Below, piece by piece: positions 17,226 through 26,687 of a DNA stretch of 64,000 bases. Each line of letters begins with the position of its first letter. The first letter of the stretch is position 1. The notes beneath the pieces are model-generated. The model did no database searches and was not told the origin of the DNA. It saw only the letters and a program-made list of their open reading frames with translations. Source of the DNA: JBALVT01 sp045110675 (GTDB lineage: Bacteria > Pseudomonadota > Gammaproteobacteria > Pseudomonadales > Halieaceae); contig JBGCGJ010000023.1 of the NCBI GenBank assembly GCA_045110675.1, positions 41,741-105,740 on the forward strand, given 5' to 3'. The position numbers and the translations under genes are program-made.

Positions 17226-20080
17226 TGTGACAACCTTCGAGTGTAATAGCGCACACGGTAGCGTTTTCGCAAAAAATGAATGACTGCCAATAGCAGTAGC
17301 AGAATTGCAACTGCGCCGTAGTTTGCATATTCAACAGTACGCTGTTGTTTACGTTTCATCGGTGCCAGTGTTCGGTTGAACTGTCCTCTGGAGCGAATTT
17401 CCAACAGACTGTTGTCCTGTAGAGACCAGTCCAGTGTATTCACGAGTAGCTCCAGTGGGCTGAGGTATTTTGTACCGGCGGCAGCGGCGACGGCGCTCAG
17501 TATTTGATCGTCGAGGAAATCATTGGAAGCAAATACTACAATTCTCGAAGATTCGGGTGAGCGATCAATAACACTTCGAATACGTGAACCCGGTGAGACG
17601 GGGGTTTCAATAAGAGTGTCCGAGCTTAACATGGGGTCAACCCTGTCAGTGAACCACGAATCAAAACGTCCTTGAATTGCTATCCCTAGCGTCTGTGGTT
17701 TCTTGGGCCCGATAGGTTCAAAACTTCCCTTGCCGACGGCATTGTGCCTAGGTGTAACATCGGTGCTTTTCGTCGCCCAGGATTCAGGTGAGCTGCGTAA
17801 CAGGGTAGTTACTCGTCGGGAGGGATTGCGCGCGACCTTTAAAGGCGATGGCCAGGCCATAGTCAATTGCGGAAGATCGCGAGTAATAGGATGGTCGGTA
17901 GCCAGGCCGCCGGGCCGAATGTCGACAAAAAATGGATAGTCGACGACCTTCATCTCGGTAAATTCTTCACCACCGGATTCACGGATAACAGGGAGGGGAA
18001 ACGAAGCGTTTTGTTCATCGAGCACAAGCGCCTTTTCGATGGCTATGCCCTGGTGGTCCAACCATTGGTCCAGACCACTATCCCAGTTCAGCATGCGAAT
18101 GTCCCCACCAGTGATCTCTGCAGAATAGGGGGAAGTAGCCAGTACCAGTGTTCCCCCGCGCATCAAGTACTGATCTATCGCAAAAATCTCTTTTTCTTGA
18201 AGTTGCTTGGGACCGACAACGACAAGAATATCCGCTTGCGAGGTGACCATTCCATCGCTGAGGTCTTCGTTCCGAATACTGTAGTTTTTGGTGATCGCGT
18301 TTTCCAGGTTTGCATAGCTGGGCGCTCCTAGACTGAACTTGGCCGCCTGCTTATCCAGTTGCGGGGTTGCCAGAGCCACCGTTCGGGTAAACCCCTTGGC
18401 GAATCGTTTAAGACCTGCATCGAGCATGGCAGGAAATTTACTCGGGTCGAAATTTTCAGTCGGTAGTTGCACGACCTGATGCCTGTCGGCCAAGGTCAGA
18501 TAAAAATAAAACTCCTGATCATCAGTCAGTGCCGCGACCATCGGCTTAAAACCCCACTCGTCCCGTATTTGTCTTGCCACCATTCCATCTCTCGCCTCTG
18601 GCTCGATGAAACGAATCGAAAACTTTCCTGATGAATGCTGTGCAATGTTCTTGAGTTGCAGTTCAATGGCTTTCTTGTAGTCTACCAGTCGTTTCGGTAG
18701 TGCCTGCTCATTCGAAACGTAGGCTATAAGTTCTATTTGACTGTCGATGCCCTCGAATAAGTCACCGCTGGCTTGAAAGCGTTGCAACACGCGTTTTACT
18801 GCCCGGGTAATGTCAAATTCCGGATTGCGCAACAACACCTCTGGGCGGGCGTTGCCGGTGGCCTTTACCTCGATTAAATCCGCAAAGCCTAGAGTTTCGA
18901 ACTCATCTCCATACTGCACCAACACGTTAAAATAAGAATTCACCAACGCTGATTGGTGTCTGTCCGAGACTTGAAAGGGTGTTGCGTTAATACCGAAGTA
19001 CTTATTCGCTTCCTTTTCAAGCTCGGGGTCTTCGGCAGGATCAATAAACTCAACGTATACTTCACCTTTTGCTGCAGCCGCATACTCGCTGATCAAATCT
19101 TGTAGTTGCGGAGCCAAAGGTGACAGCAGCGGGTGGGTCTTGGCACTGAAATAACCGCGAATAAGTAAGGGTTCTTCCAACTGCTCGAGAATCTCCAGGC
19201 TGGGTTGGGTGATGGAATACAAATTCCCCTGAGTTAAATCCACTCTTGCGGATTCGATTTTCCCGATCCAGATGTTTGCGACGACGGCGTTGGCTACGAT
19301 CAAAAAAGTGGCGATGTGCCATCTGCGATGACGGGGGGTTGTGGCGGCTTGCGCCCACCGCTCTTTTTCCAGTTCGTAGACGTTCAGGCTGAGAAATACC
19401 AGAGTTAGAGTTAGATAGTAAACCAGGTCTCTGGCATCCAGAACGCCACGACTTACACTGTCAAATCGCGCGCCCGATCCAATGCTTCGAAGTATTTCAG
19501 CGGTTCTCTCACTGAAAAAATCCACCCATAGACTGGTGCCAATAAAATATAAAACTGAGCAAAGCAGGACTGTTCCAATCAAACTGACAATCGGATTGTG
19601 CGTGCGCGAAGACACCCAAAGACCGATGCTCAGATAGGCTGCGCCTAGTAATACTGTGGCCAAGTAGCCCCCGAATACAGGACCCCAGTCGAGATCCCCG
19701 TTAAGTGCCACGGTCAAGGGCATGGAGAAAGTGCACAGCAGGGCGACAAGTAGTAATACAAAGCAGGCTAAAAACTTACCCAAGGCAAAACGCCATAGTC
19801 CCTGGGGTTGCGTGGTGATATGTTCCAGAGTGCCGTTGCGCCGCTCTTCAGACCACATTCTCATAGTGAGAGCCGCGGTGAGGAAGATAAGCAGTATCGG
19901 CATCCATTCAAATAGCGGTCTTACATCGGCAACGTTTCGCGCAAAGAAAGTTTCAACCCAAAAAAATATGAACAAGCAGCTTGCGGAAAAACCCGCAAGC
20001 AACAACCAGGCAACCGGTGAGGAAAAGAATAGACGGAGTTCTTTTTGTGCGACTCTGCGTGAAATAGAGTTAGACTTCAT
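17222..20080 (-). CDS. Fused ABC-2 permease (GldF-like) and GldG-like protein
   Basis: A 952-residue protein joining two parts usually encoded separately. Residues about 1-260 form an ABC-2 type permease with six membrane helices (VAQKELRLFFSSPVAWLLL at the start, SEERRNGTLEHITTQP as the cytoplasmic coupling region). From about residue 275 a new membrane helix leads into a large extracytoplasmic GldG/DUF7088-type region (LTQGNLYSITQPSLEILEQL; VVVGPKQLQEKEIFAIDQYL), with a last helix at the C-terminus. The ATG at 20080 is chosen because it begins the permease; the frame is open to 20176 but that overlaps the ATPase gene by 107 bp. It overlaps the ATPase gene by 11 bp and the DUF4340 gene by 4 bp. 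Confidence 0.9.
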   Translation of the reverse strand: MKSNSISRRVAQKELRLFFSSPVAWLLLAGFSASCLFIFFWVETFFARNVADVRPLFEWMPILLIFLTAALTMRMWSEERRNGTLEHITTQPQGLWRFALGKFLACFVLLLVALLCTFSMPLTVALNGDLDWGPVFGGYLATVLLGAAYLSIGLWVSSRTHNPIVSLIGTVLLCSVLYFIGTSLWVDFFSERTAEILRSIGSGARFDSVSRGVLDARDLVYYLTLTLVFLSLNVYELEKERWAQAATTPRHRRWHIATFLIVANAVVANIWIGKIESARVDLTQGNLYSITQPSLEILEQLEEPLLIRGYFSAKTHPLLSPLAPQLQDLISEYAAAAKGEVYVEFIDPAEDPELEKEANKYFGINATPFQVSDRHQSALVNSYFNVLVQYGDEFETLGFADLIEVKATGNARPEVLLRNPEFDITRAVKRVLQRFQASGDLFEGIDSQIELIAYVSNEQALPKRLVDYKKAIELQLKNIAQHSSGKFSIRFIEPEARDGMVARQIRDEWGFKPMVAALTDDQEFYFYLTLADRHQVVQLPTENFDPSKFPAMLDAGLKRFAKGFTRTVALATPQLDKQAAKFSLGAPSYANLENAITKNYSIRNEDLSDGMVTSQADILVVVGPKQLQEKEIFAIDQYLMRGGTLVLATSPYSAEITGGDIRMLNWDSGLDQWLDHQGIAIEKALVLDEQNASFPLPVIRESGGEEFTEMKVVDYPFFVDIRPGGLATDHPITRDLPQLTMAWPSPLKVARNPSRRVTTLLRSSPESWATKSTDVTPRHNAVGKGSFEPIGPKKPQTLGIAIQGRFDSWFTDRVDPMLSSDTLIETPVSPGSRIRSVIDRSPESSRIVVFASNDFLDDQILSAVAAAAGTKYLSPLELLVNTLDWSLQDNSLLEIRSRGQFNRTLAPMKRKQQRTVEYANYGAVAILLLLLAVIHFLRKRYRVRYYTRRLSQ

Positions 20081-21017
20081 GGTGACTCGTCCCCGCAAGA
20101 TTTGCCTCGCGAAATACTGTGTCCAAGTCTCGAATAAGCGGCTGAAGCGTGTAGAGTTTTGCGCCAGATTTGACAACCGATTGGGCTATATTATTAGCCG
20201 CTGTATCGAGGTCGGCGTTCTCGTGAAGTACCAAAGTGTACTCAGAGTATTCCGCCGTTTTCGCACTGACTGTAAACTGGGCAATCTGCGGAAGTCGTCT
20301 TAGCACACTCTCCAGAGCATCATGCCCGCCGTCAGTTTTTAACAGCAAACTGCGGCTGTTGCGCAGATCGTCCTGCAGTTCATCCAGAATTAAATGCCCA
20401 CTGCGCAGCATTAACACCCGATCGCAAATTGCGTTCACTTCCTGCATGATGTGAGTGGACAAAATAATCGTTGCGTTGTCGGATAATTTTTTTATCAGTG
20501 CGCGCATTTGCAGTGTCTGTTGCGGGTCGAGCCCGCTGGTCGGTTCGTCCAGTATCAACAGTCGTGGTTTGCCGATGATTGCTTGTGCCACGCCCACCCT
20601 CTGTTTCAACCCCCGGGACAGAGTGCCGATCTCAGATGTTGCTTTATCGAGAAGATCGGTTGCATCGATGGCGTCGCGGACCGCCGCCAGTCTCTCGCGC
20701 CATGGAATACCTTTTAGCGTTGCCACATAATCCAGATAGTCGGCTACCAGCATTTCAGGATAGAGCGGAGAACTCTCGGGCAAATAGCCCAGTTGTTCTT
20801 GCACGGCACGAGTGTTGTTTGCCAGATCGATGCCGGCGATGAAAATACTTCCCTCGGAGGGTTCGAGGTATCCGCTGAGCATTTTAATGATGGTGGTTTT
20901 ACCCGCACCATTGTGTCCCAGCAGACCGACGATTTCGTTGCCGCCTATCTTGAACGAAACATTGTTGACGGCGGTAAAATTGCCGTAGCAGCGGGTTATT
21001 GATTGAACGTCGATCAT
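20070..21017 (-). CDS. ABC transporter ATP-binding protein (GldA-like)
   Basis: A 315-residue ABC ATPase. Walker A is GLLGHNGAGKTTIIKML, the signature is LSRGLKQRVGVAQAI, and Walker B with the D-loop is LLILDEPTSGLDPQQT. A C-terminal domain of about 90 residues follows, as in the NatA/GldA group of exporters that pair with ABC-2 permeases. It is first in the operon ATPase, permease-GldG fusion, DUF4340. The tight overlaps suggest that the three proteins are made in step and form one inner-membrane machine. The substrate is unknown. Confidence 0.93.
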   Translation of the reverse strand: MIDVQSITRCYGNFTAVNNVSFKIGGNEIVGLLGHNGAGKTTIIKMLSGYLEPSEGSIFIAGIDLANNTRAVQEQLGYLPESSPLYPEMLVADYLDYVATLKGIPWRERLAAVRDAIDATDLLDKATSEIGTLSRGLKQRVGVAQAIIGKPRLLILDEPTSGLDPQQTLQMRALIKKLSDNATIILSTHIMQEVNAICDRVLMLRSGHLILDELQDDLRNSRSLLLKTDGGHDALESVLRRLPQIAQFTVSAKTAEYSEYTLVLHENADLDTAANNIAQSVVKSGAKLYTLQPLIRDLDTVFREANLAGTSHHEV

Positions 21018-21080
21018 TGGCTGGAGGAGCGGACCTTATAGGTTACACACAACCGGTCACCCGTTTGGTGAGTCGCCGTG

Positions 21081-21842
21081 TTAGCTAAAGAATAATAGCT
21101 TAATTATGAAGGCGATGAGCACGATATTCAGTAAAGTTCTTATCAGTCCCTCACCTTTCGAGACTGAAAAGTGGGCTCCCAGGTAGCCGCCGATACCGTT
21201 GCCAATAGCGAGCGCTGCACCGACAACCCACAACACCTGTAGCTGGCTGGCGTACAGTGCGAGTGCCACCACCGTGTAGGTAGCGATAATAAACACCTTG
21301 TGCATATTGGTCCTGACCAGGTCCAGACCGAGCACCCGATTCAGCACAGGCATAATAAGAAAGCCAACTCCTATTTGAATAAACCCGCCCCAGAATCCGA
21401 CGCCAACCATGAGCAGATGCCCCTTTTTGAGTTGCGCTGAGGTGGGTTGATAGTTGGCGTCCGCTTCGCCATCGTGCCCTTTGTCGAAATACATAATGAG
21501 CATGACGGCGATCATGACCAAGGCCAGAATTCGATTAAACCATTCGCCTTCGAGTTGTGTGCCCACCAGCGCGCCGGCAATTGCGCCGGGAATTGCGCAC
21601 GCCGCTAGGCTGAGACTCAGTTTGAAATCACTGAAACCTCGTCGCATAAATGTTGCGACGGCGGTCAGGTTCTGAACCAAAATAGCGATTCTGTTCGTCC
21701 CGTTGGCTACCGCTCCGGGCAGTCCCATAAATACCATGACGGGAATTGTGAGCAGCGATCCGCCGCCGGCCATTACATTCAAAAAGCCCGCAACCACGCC
21801 CACTGCGGCCAGGATCAGTGCCTGGCCCAGGCCAAGATCCAC
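21081..21842 (-). CDS. TauE/SafE family sulfite/anion exporter-like permease
   Basis: A polytopic membrane protein of about 253 residues with eight predicted helices in two TauE repeats; the signature GVVAGFLNVMAGGGSLLTIPVM is near the N-terminus and VGVGFWGGFIQIGVGFLIMP opens the second repeat. Families of this type export sulfite, sulfoacetate or other organic anions. The GTG at 21842 (VDLGLGQAL) is preferred because it lies 1 bp after the glutathione reductase stop at 21844; the longer frame up to 21908 would overlap that gene and adds residues with no membrane character. It is probably translated together with gor. Confidence 0.85.
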   Translation of the reverse strand: MDLGLGQALILAAVGVVAGFLNVMAGGGSLLTIPVMVFMGLPGAVANGTNRIAILVQNLTAVATFMRRGFSDFKLSLSLAACAIPGAIAGALVGTQLEGEWFNRILALVMIAVMLIMYFDKGHDGEADANYQPTSAQLKKGHLLMVGVGFWGGFIQIGVGFLIMPVLNRVLGLDLVRTNMHKVFIIATYTVVALALYASQLQVLWVVGAALAIGNGIGGYLGAHFSVSKGEGLIRTLLNIVLIAFIIKLLFFS

Positions 21843-21843
21843 G

Positions 21844-23214
21844 CTAGCTTTCCACCCAGGCTTCGCGCATTGTGACGAATTCTTCGGCAGCGGTAGGGTG
21901 AATGCCAATGGTGGAGTCGAATATGGCCTTGGTCGCTCCCGCCTTTAGAGCAATTGCCATACCCTGAATAATCTCACCGGCGTCCGGGCCCATCATGTGG
22001 ATCCCCACGACGCGATCGCTGGCATCGTCGACGATGAGTTTCATGAAGGTCTTTTCATCTCGCCCACTGATTGTGTGTTTCATGGGTTTAAAGGTGGACT
22101 TATAGAGACGAATATCGCCAAATTCCGCCTTGGCGTCCTCTTCGGTAAAACCGACGGTGCCAATATTGGGCTGACAGAAGACCGCCGTGGGGATGAAATC
22201 GTACTCCACATTCTTGTCCATTGCGTTGTACTGTGCTCTGGCAAAAGCCATGCCTTCGCCCAGTGCCACCGGTGTGAGTTCCATGCCGCCAATCACATCA
22301 CCCAGCGCGAAAATCGAGGATTCGGATGTACGGAAATCTTCATCGACTAAAACATAGCCTGAATCACTAAGCTTAACGTCAACACTCTCAAGGCCCAGTC
22401 CCTCCAGGTGTGGTTTTCTCCCCGTCGCATAGAGCACCGCGTCAGCGACCACCGTTGTTCCGTCACTGAGGGCGACTCGTAGGCCCTCGGCGGATCTCTC
22501 AATCGAGTCCACGTTCACCTCAAAGCGCAAGTCGACTCCACTTTTACGGATTTCCTGGGTGGCATGTTGACGAATATCTTCATCAAAACCTCGTAAAAAC
22601 ATGGGGCCGCGATAGAGTTGGGTGACCTTTGCTCCGAGCCCGTTGAAAATGCCGGCAAACTCAACGGCGATGTAACCACCTCCGACTACCAGCATGCGCT
22701 GGGGAAACGTATCAAGGTCGAACACTTCGTTGGAGCTGATCGCGAATTCACGGCCTGGAAAATCCGGAATGAAGGGCCAGCCGCCTGTCGCAATCAGGAT
22801 TTTCTCAGCAGAATACTCACGGTCATTTACCCTAACGGTATGGGGCCCGGTAATTCTCGCCCGCCCGTCTATAGTGTGGACATCCACTCCGCCTAGCAAA
22901 TTGCGGTAGATCGCATTCAGTCTGGAAATTTCGGTTTTTTTGTTGTCTCGTAAAGTTGCCCAGTCAAACCTCGGTGTGGATTTATCCCAGCCGAAGCCTT
23001 GAGAATCTTCAAAGGCATGACTGAACTCCGATGCATAGACATAGAGCTTTTTAGGTACACAGCCCACATTGACGCAAGTACCACCCATGTATCGGTCCTC
23101 GGCAACTGCGACTTTGGCGCCAAATCCTGCCGCCATACGGGCAGCACGCACGCCACCGGATCCGGCGCCGATGACAAACAGGTCGTACTCTCTATCCGTT
23201 GCAGCTGTGCTCAT
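21844..23214 (-). CDS. gor: Glutathione-disulfide reductase
   Basis: A 456-residue flavoprotein disulfide reductase that keeps glutathione reduced using NADPH. The N-terminal FAD motif is IGAGSGGVRAARMAAGFG, the redox-active disulfide is in GGTCVNVGCVPKKL, the second dinucleotide motif is VVGGGYIAVEFAGIFNGLG, and the C-terminal HPTAAEEFVTMR holds the active-site His-Glu pair. The serine/arginine pattern SGGVRAAR is typical of GR rather than lipoamide or mercuric reductase. It is followed at once by the TauE/SafE gene. No OxyR site is recognisable in the 208-bp gap upstream. Confidence 0.95.
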   Translation of the reverse strand: MSTAATDREYDLFVIGAGSGGVRAARMAAGFGAKVAVAEDRYMGGTCVNVGCVPKKLYVYASEFSHAFEDSQGFGWDKSTPRFDWATLRDNKKTEISRLNAIYRNLLGGVDVHTIDGRARITGPHTVRVNDREYSAEKILIATGGWPFIPDFPGREFAISSNEVFDLDTFPQRMLVVGGGYIAVEFAGIFNGLGAKVTQLYRGPMFLRGFDEDIRQHATQEIRKSGVDLRFEVNVDSIERSAEGLRVALSDGTTVVADAVLYATGRKPHLEGLGLESVDVKLSDSGYVLVDEDFRTSESSIFALGDVIGGMELTPVALGEGMAFARAQYNAMDKNVEYDFIPTAVFCQPNIGTVGFTEEDAKAEFGDIRLYKSTFKPMKHTISGRDEKTFMKLIVDDASDRVVGIHMMGPDAGEIIQGMAIALKAGATKAIFDSTIGIHPTAAEEFVTMREAWVES

Positions 23215-23422
23215 TCCATTGTTCCTCTCTAGGGTCGCGGTATTCTATCAGTGTTGTTGTGGTTGCCAAACCGCAATGGTCCTGCAGTTCGCTTAGGCTC
23301 TGCTCGCGAGTGATTCAGGTATCGCATGTTCAGCGAGTCCAGTTTTCTCGGAGCTAAGTGAGACCGCGAGATTTGCGGCGTGTTCCCAATCTCAGCTGTG
23401 TTTAGCCCAAAGAAGATGGCCG

Positions 23423-24226
23423 CTAATTACCTTTAAACTGCGGGTCGCGCTTTTCCAGAAATGCTTTGGCTCCTTCGCGGGCATCTTCACTACCCTGTGT
23501 GAGCAAAAACTGATCGGAATCCATAAAACTGGTGGCGCGATTTAACGCGTTCGCGGCGTTGTTGATGCCCAATTTGGCCATGCGAATGGGTACAGGCGGA
23601 AGATTGGCCACTTGCTTGGCGAGCGACTCTGCTTTTTCCCCTGATTCACCAGGCCCCGTCAAATAATCTACCAAACCCCACTCAAAAGCACTTTGTGCGG
23701 GTAGCGGCTCAGCGAGAATAAGTAATTGCTTTGTTTTTGCCGGGCCGATCAGATTGACAAATCGCGGTACGCTTTGCCAGCTCATGTTCATGCCCAGCTT
23801 GAGCTCCGGGACATATAAGGAAGCGTTTTCGCCGGCGACGCGCCAGTCGCAGGCGACAGCCAGGGCCATTCCGCCGCCAATACACCAGCCTTCGATAGCG
23901 ACAATGGTTATCGGCTCCAGTGCTTCCCAAGCCGCACACATGCTGGGGCCAATTTGGACTAGCTGACGCCGCTCCGCCATTGTTAGACGAGTTGCGTCGG
24001 TGTTTTCCGAGTCTTTAAGATCGGCACCGGCAGAAAATATATCCGGTTTACCCTTCAATATTATGGCGCTCAGTTCGCAGTCACTCTGCAATTCCAAGGC
24101 AAATTGGGTGAGCTCTCGCATCACGGCGTTGCTCAAGCTATTCACCTTGCAACCAGAATCGAATTCGACTGTTAACACGCGCCCATCGCGTTTGGATGTT
24201 ATGTACTTCCAACCAGAATCGTTCAA
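23423..24226 (-). CDS. Enoyl-CoA hydratase/isomerase family protein
   Basis: A 267-residue crotonase-fold protein. The oxyanion-hole segments are IFSAGADLKDSEN and EGWCIGGGMALAVACDWRV, and the Glu of the hydratase position is present in YVPELKLGMNMSWQSVPR. The C-terminus ends AFLEKRDPQFKG, a common ending in this family. It stands alone between gor (same strand, 208 bp away) and a divergent DUF481 gene, so its pathway is not shown by context. A general short-chain enoyl-CoA hydratase is the simplest reading; lack of a partner 3-hydroxyacyl-CoA dehydrogenase leaves this open. Confidence 0.87.
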   Translation of the reverse strand: MNDSGWKYITSKRDGRVLTVEFDSGCKVNSLSNAVMRELTQFALELQSDCELSAIILKGKPDIFSAGADLKDSENTDATRLTMAERRQLVQIGPSMCAAWEALEPITIVAIEGWCIGGGMALAVACDWRVAGENASLYVPELKLGMNMSWQSVPRFVNLIGPAKTKQLLILAEPLPAQSAFEWGLVDYLTGPGESGEKAESLAKQVANLPPVPIRMAKLGINNAANALNRATSFMDSDQFLLTQGSEDAREGAKAFLEKRDPQFKGN

Positions 24227-24410
24227 TTGAATCTCCCACTGCTAATGCGCTTGCGTTGACGCGATCTTGCACAGCCCATCTTCCGCCTCGGCTTCTATAC
24301 TGGCAATAGTTATCTTTTTACCATTTGGTCATTTCTATAAAATAGCTCGCTAATTAAAGCCGTGCTCAACGCTCTGTGCTCGCGATTCTCACAAGTCACT
24401 GGAATTTACT

Positions 24411-25502
24411 ATGTTCACAAAAGAACGAATGAACAATCTGCTACTCGGCTTTATGTTGGCCTTAGGTATGGTAGGTATGATCGGCACTTCGCTGGTCTCC
24501 ACAGCAGCTCAGGCGCAAGAAGTATCTGAGCCCGAAGCGCCGCCTCTGGATGAAGTTTTACTGAAGAATGGTTCTCGGATTTTGGGTACGGTCACCAGTG
24601 CAAGGGATGGCGTCATTGTCATAGAGACGGATTTTGCGGGTAGCCTGAGTATTGCGCTCGATTCAATTGCCTCCATGCGGGCTCAAGCTGCGCAGGTATT
24701 TCAGCTGGCCGACGGCACAGTGATTCGGGATCAACCCCTGGTAGTTGAAGACGAATCGCTTCAGGTATCGACCGACTCTGGAGAGCCGCTGAATTATGCT
24801 CTCGGAGATGTTTTGGTTCTCAATCCGGAACCGTGGGAGCTCGGAGAGGGATATAAACCCTTTGGTACCGTGAGTTTTGCGTACGCTATGCAAAAAGGTA
24901 ACACTGAGACTGAAGATCTGGATTTCAAGGTTGAATCTTTCTGGCGCAGTCTGAGGGATCGCTACACGCTTAAAGCCGATGCCAGCATCGACGAGACTAA
25001 TGACGAAAAGACCGGAGAGAACTGGCGAGTTAGCGGTAAGTACGACTATTTCCTCGAGGGGAATGATTACTGGGGTTGGATACTCGCAGCGGAGCAGGAT
25101 GAATTTGCAGATCTAGATTTGCGAGTTTACACCGGCCCCTACTACGGACGTCAGTTTTACAACGAGCCTATTCTGACTCTCAGTGGGGAGGTTGGTATTA
25201 CCTATGTGACTGAGGACTTTATTGTAGCCGAGGATCAGGATTACCTCGGTGCGCTTTGGGACTTTCATGCAAGCAGCGATTATCTGGGTGGTGACTCGAT
25301 TCTCTACGTTGACCATGTGGGAATTTGGAATTTGGAGCAGACCGACAACCTGGTTCTGAATACCTCTTTCGGATTGGCATTTCCTTTGATGGGCGCGTTA
25401 GAAGCGGCCGCTGAGCTAGTGTTGGATTATGATTCCAGCGTCGGTGAGGGCGTGGACAAACTTGATCAAATCTACCGTCTTCGTATCGGCTACACCTGGT
25501 AA
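24411..25502 (+). CDS. DUF481 outer-membrane beta-barrel protein
   Basis: A 363-residue exported protein. A signal peptide covers about residues 1-36, ending at AQAQE. A short domain of small beta strands (LLKNGSRILGTVTSARDGVIVIET, about residues 49-75) resembles the SH3-like N-terminus seen in some DUF481 proteins. From about residue 155 the sequence is the DUF481 barrel with alternating aromatic and polar residues (GTVSFAYAMQKGNTETEDLD) and ends in RLRIGYTW, a terminal aromatic residue typical of proteins inserted by BamA. DUF481 members are often salt-induced or envelope proteins of unknown role. It is monocistronic by position. Confidence 0.87.
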   Translation: MFTKERMNNLLLGFMLALGMVGMIGTSLVSTAAQAQEVSEPEAPPLDEVLLKNGSRILGTVTSARDGVIVIETDFAGSLSIALDSIASMRAQAAQVFQLADGTVIRDQPLVVEDESLQVSTDSGEPLNYALGDVLVLNPEPWELGEGYKPFGTVSFAYAMQKGNTETEDLDFKVESFWRSLRDRYTLKADASIDETNDEKTGENWRVSGKYDYFLEGNDYWGWILAAEQDEFADLDLRVYTGPYYGRQFYNEPILTLSGEVGITYVTEDFIVAEDQDYLGALWDFHASSDYLGGDSILYVDHVGIWNLEQTDNLVLNTSFGLAFPLMGALEAAAELVLDYDSSVGEGVDKLDQIYRLRIGYTW

Positions 25503-25565
25503 TTTTTCCGAGCTTTTTCTGAGCTTGTTGTCTAGGGGGTTGGTTGCAGAGTTTTCGTCGACTCC

Positions 25566-26624
25566 TCACTTGGGCCGCGAGCGCACGGAGTATGCCAGCT
25601 GCTCCAAAAGTGGCACGGTTTCTTCCAACGACAGGCAGGCATCGGTAATACTCTGACCATAGATTAGTGCCTGGTCGGCAGAGACGGTTTGATTCCCCGC
25701 TCGCAGATGGCTTTCCAGCATAATGCCGCGCAGAGCCCTTTGACCCGATTCTATTTGATGGCACACAGACGCGATCACCTTACTCTGGCGGGTGTAGTCT
25801 TTATCGCTATTCCCGTGGCTGCAATCGACAATAAGTGACTGGGCCAAGTTATGCGTCGCGAGTGCGTCAGCGGCCTGTTGTACGGCGACGGCATCGTAAT
25901 TTGGGCCAGTTTGTTTGCCTCCGCGCAAAATCAGGTAACTGTGTGGATTGCCAGCGGATTGCAATACCGCCGGTGTACCTTCCGTTGTCAGAGAGGGAAA
26001 CCAATGCCCGTATTGGGCAGAGCGAATCGCGTCTATGGCGACATCAATTTGTCCATAGGTGCCGTTTTTAAATCCCACCGGCATCGAAAGCCCCGAGGCG
26101 AGCTCACGGTGAACCTGACTTTCCACAGTTCTTGCACCAATGGCGCCAAAACTGACCAGGTCAGCATAGTACTGCCCAAAAGTGGTATCCAAAAACTCGC
26201 TCGCAGCCGGCAGCCCCAAATCGGCGACGTCAAGCAGTACTTTTCGCGCAATGCGGAGTCCTTTGTTAATCTGAAAACTGCCGTCCAGGTCTGGATCATT
26301 GATAAGACCCTTCCAGCCGATCACGGTTCGAGGTTTTTCGAAATACACCCTCAGCACCGGTAAAATGGCGTCCTGAAGTGGTTCGCAGACAGCTTTCAAC
26401 CGCTGCGCGAAATCCAGTAGGGCCGCGGGGTCGTGAACGGAGCAGGGCCCCACGATAGCCAGCACGCGATGATCTTCCCCGGCCAGCACGTTCTCTATAG
26501 CGCGCCTTCCTCGAGAAATTTGCTGAGCTTGCGCTTCTTTTAGAGGGAGTTCCTCGGCCAAGCACCCGGGTGCAATGAGCGCTAGAGTTTTGCGAATGCG
26601 GAGATCGCGGGTGTTATCGCTCAT
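25566..26624 (-). CDS. 3-deoxy-7-phosphoheptulonate (DAHP) synthase, class I
   Basis: A 352-residue class I (AroFGH-type) DAHP synthase, the first enzyme of the shikimate pathway, joining phosphoenolpyruvate and erythrose 4-phosphate. Recognisable segments are AIVGPCSVHDPAALLDFAQ, the phosphate-binding GARTVESQVHRELASGLS, VGFKNGTYGQIDVAIDAI and the metal-binding SLIVDCSHGNSDKDY. The feedback-sensing isozyme type (Phe, Tyr or Trp) cannot be told by eye, so no symbol is given. ATG at 26624 (MSDNTRDLRIRK) is preferred over the frame opening at 26684, because it starts the conserved region and stands just after a plausible ribosome site. Confidence 0.93.
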   Translation of the reverse strand: MSDNTRDLRIRKTLALIAPGCLAEELPLKEAQAQQISRGRRAIENVLAGEDHRVLAIVGPCSVHDPAALLDFAQRLKAVCEPLQDAILPVLRVYFEKPRTVIGWKGLINDPDLDGSFQINKGLRIARKVLLDVADLGLPAASEFLDTTFGQYYADLVSFGAIGARTVESQVHRELASGLSMPVGFKNGTYGQIDVAIDAIRSAQYGHWFPSLTTEGTPAVLQSAGNPHSYLILRGGKQTGPNYDAVAVQQAADALATHNLAQSLIVDCSHGNSDKDYTRQSKVIASVCHQIESGQRALRGIMLESHLRAGNQTVSADQALIYGQSITDACLSLEETVPLLEQLAYSVRSRPK

Positions 26625-26687
26625 GGTGTATCTGTCGCTGTTCGGGGGGCGGCTATTTTCACTGATTCTCGATAGGGCGGGCAAGTG

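Noticed and set aside
16500..20080. Frameshift or gene fusion error in the very long permease-GldG frame
   Set aside because: The frame is continuous, codon use is even along it and both halves keep expected motifs, so I treat it as a real fusion.
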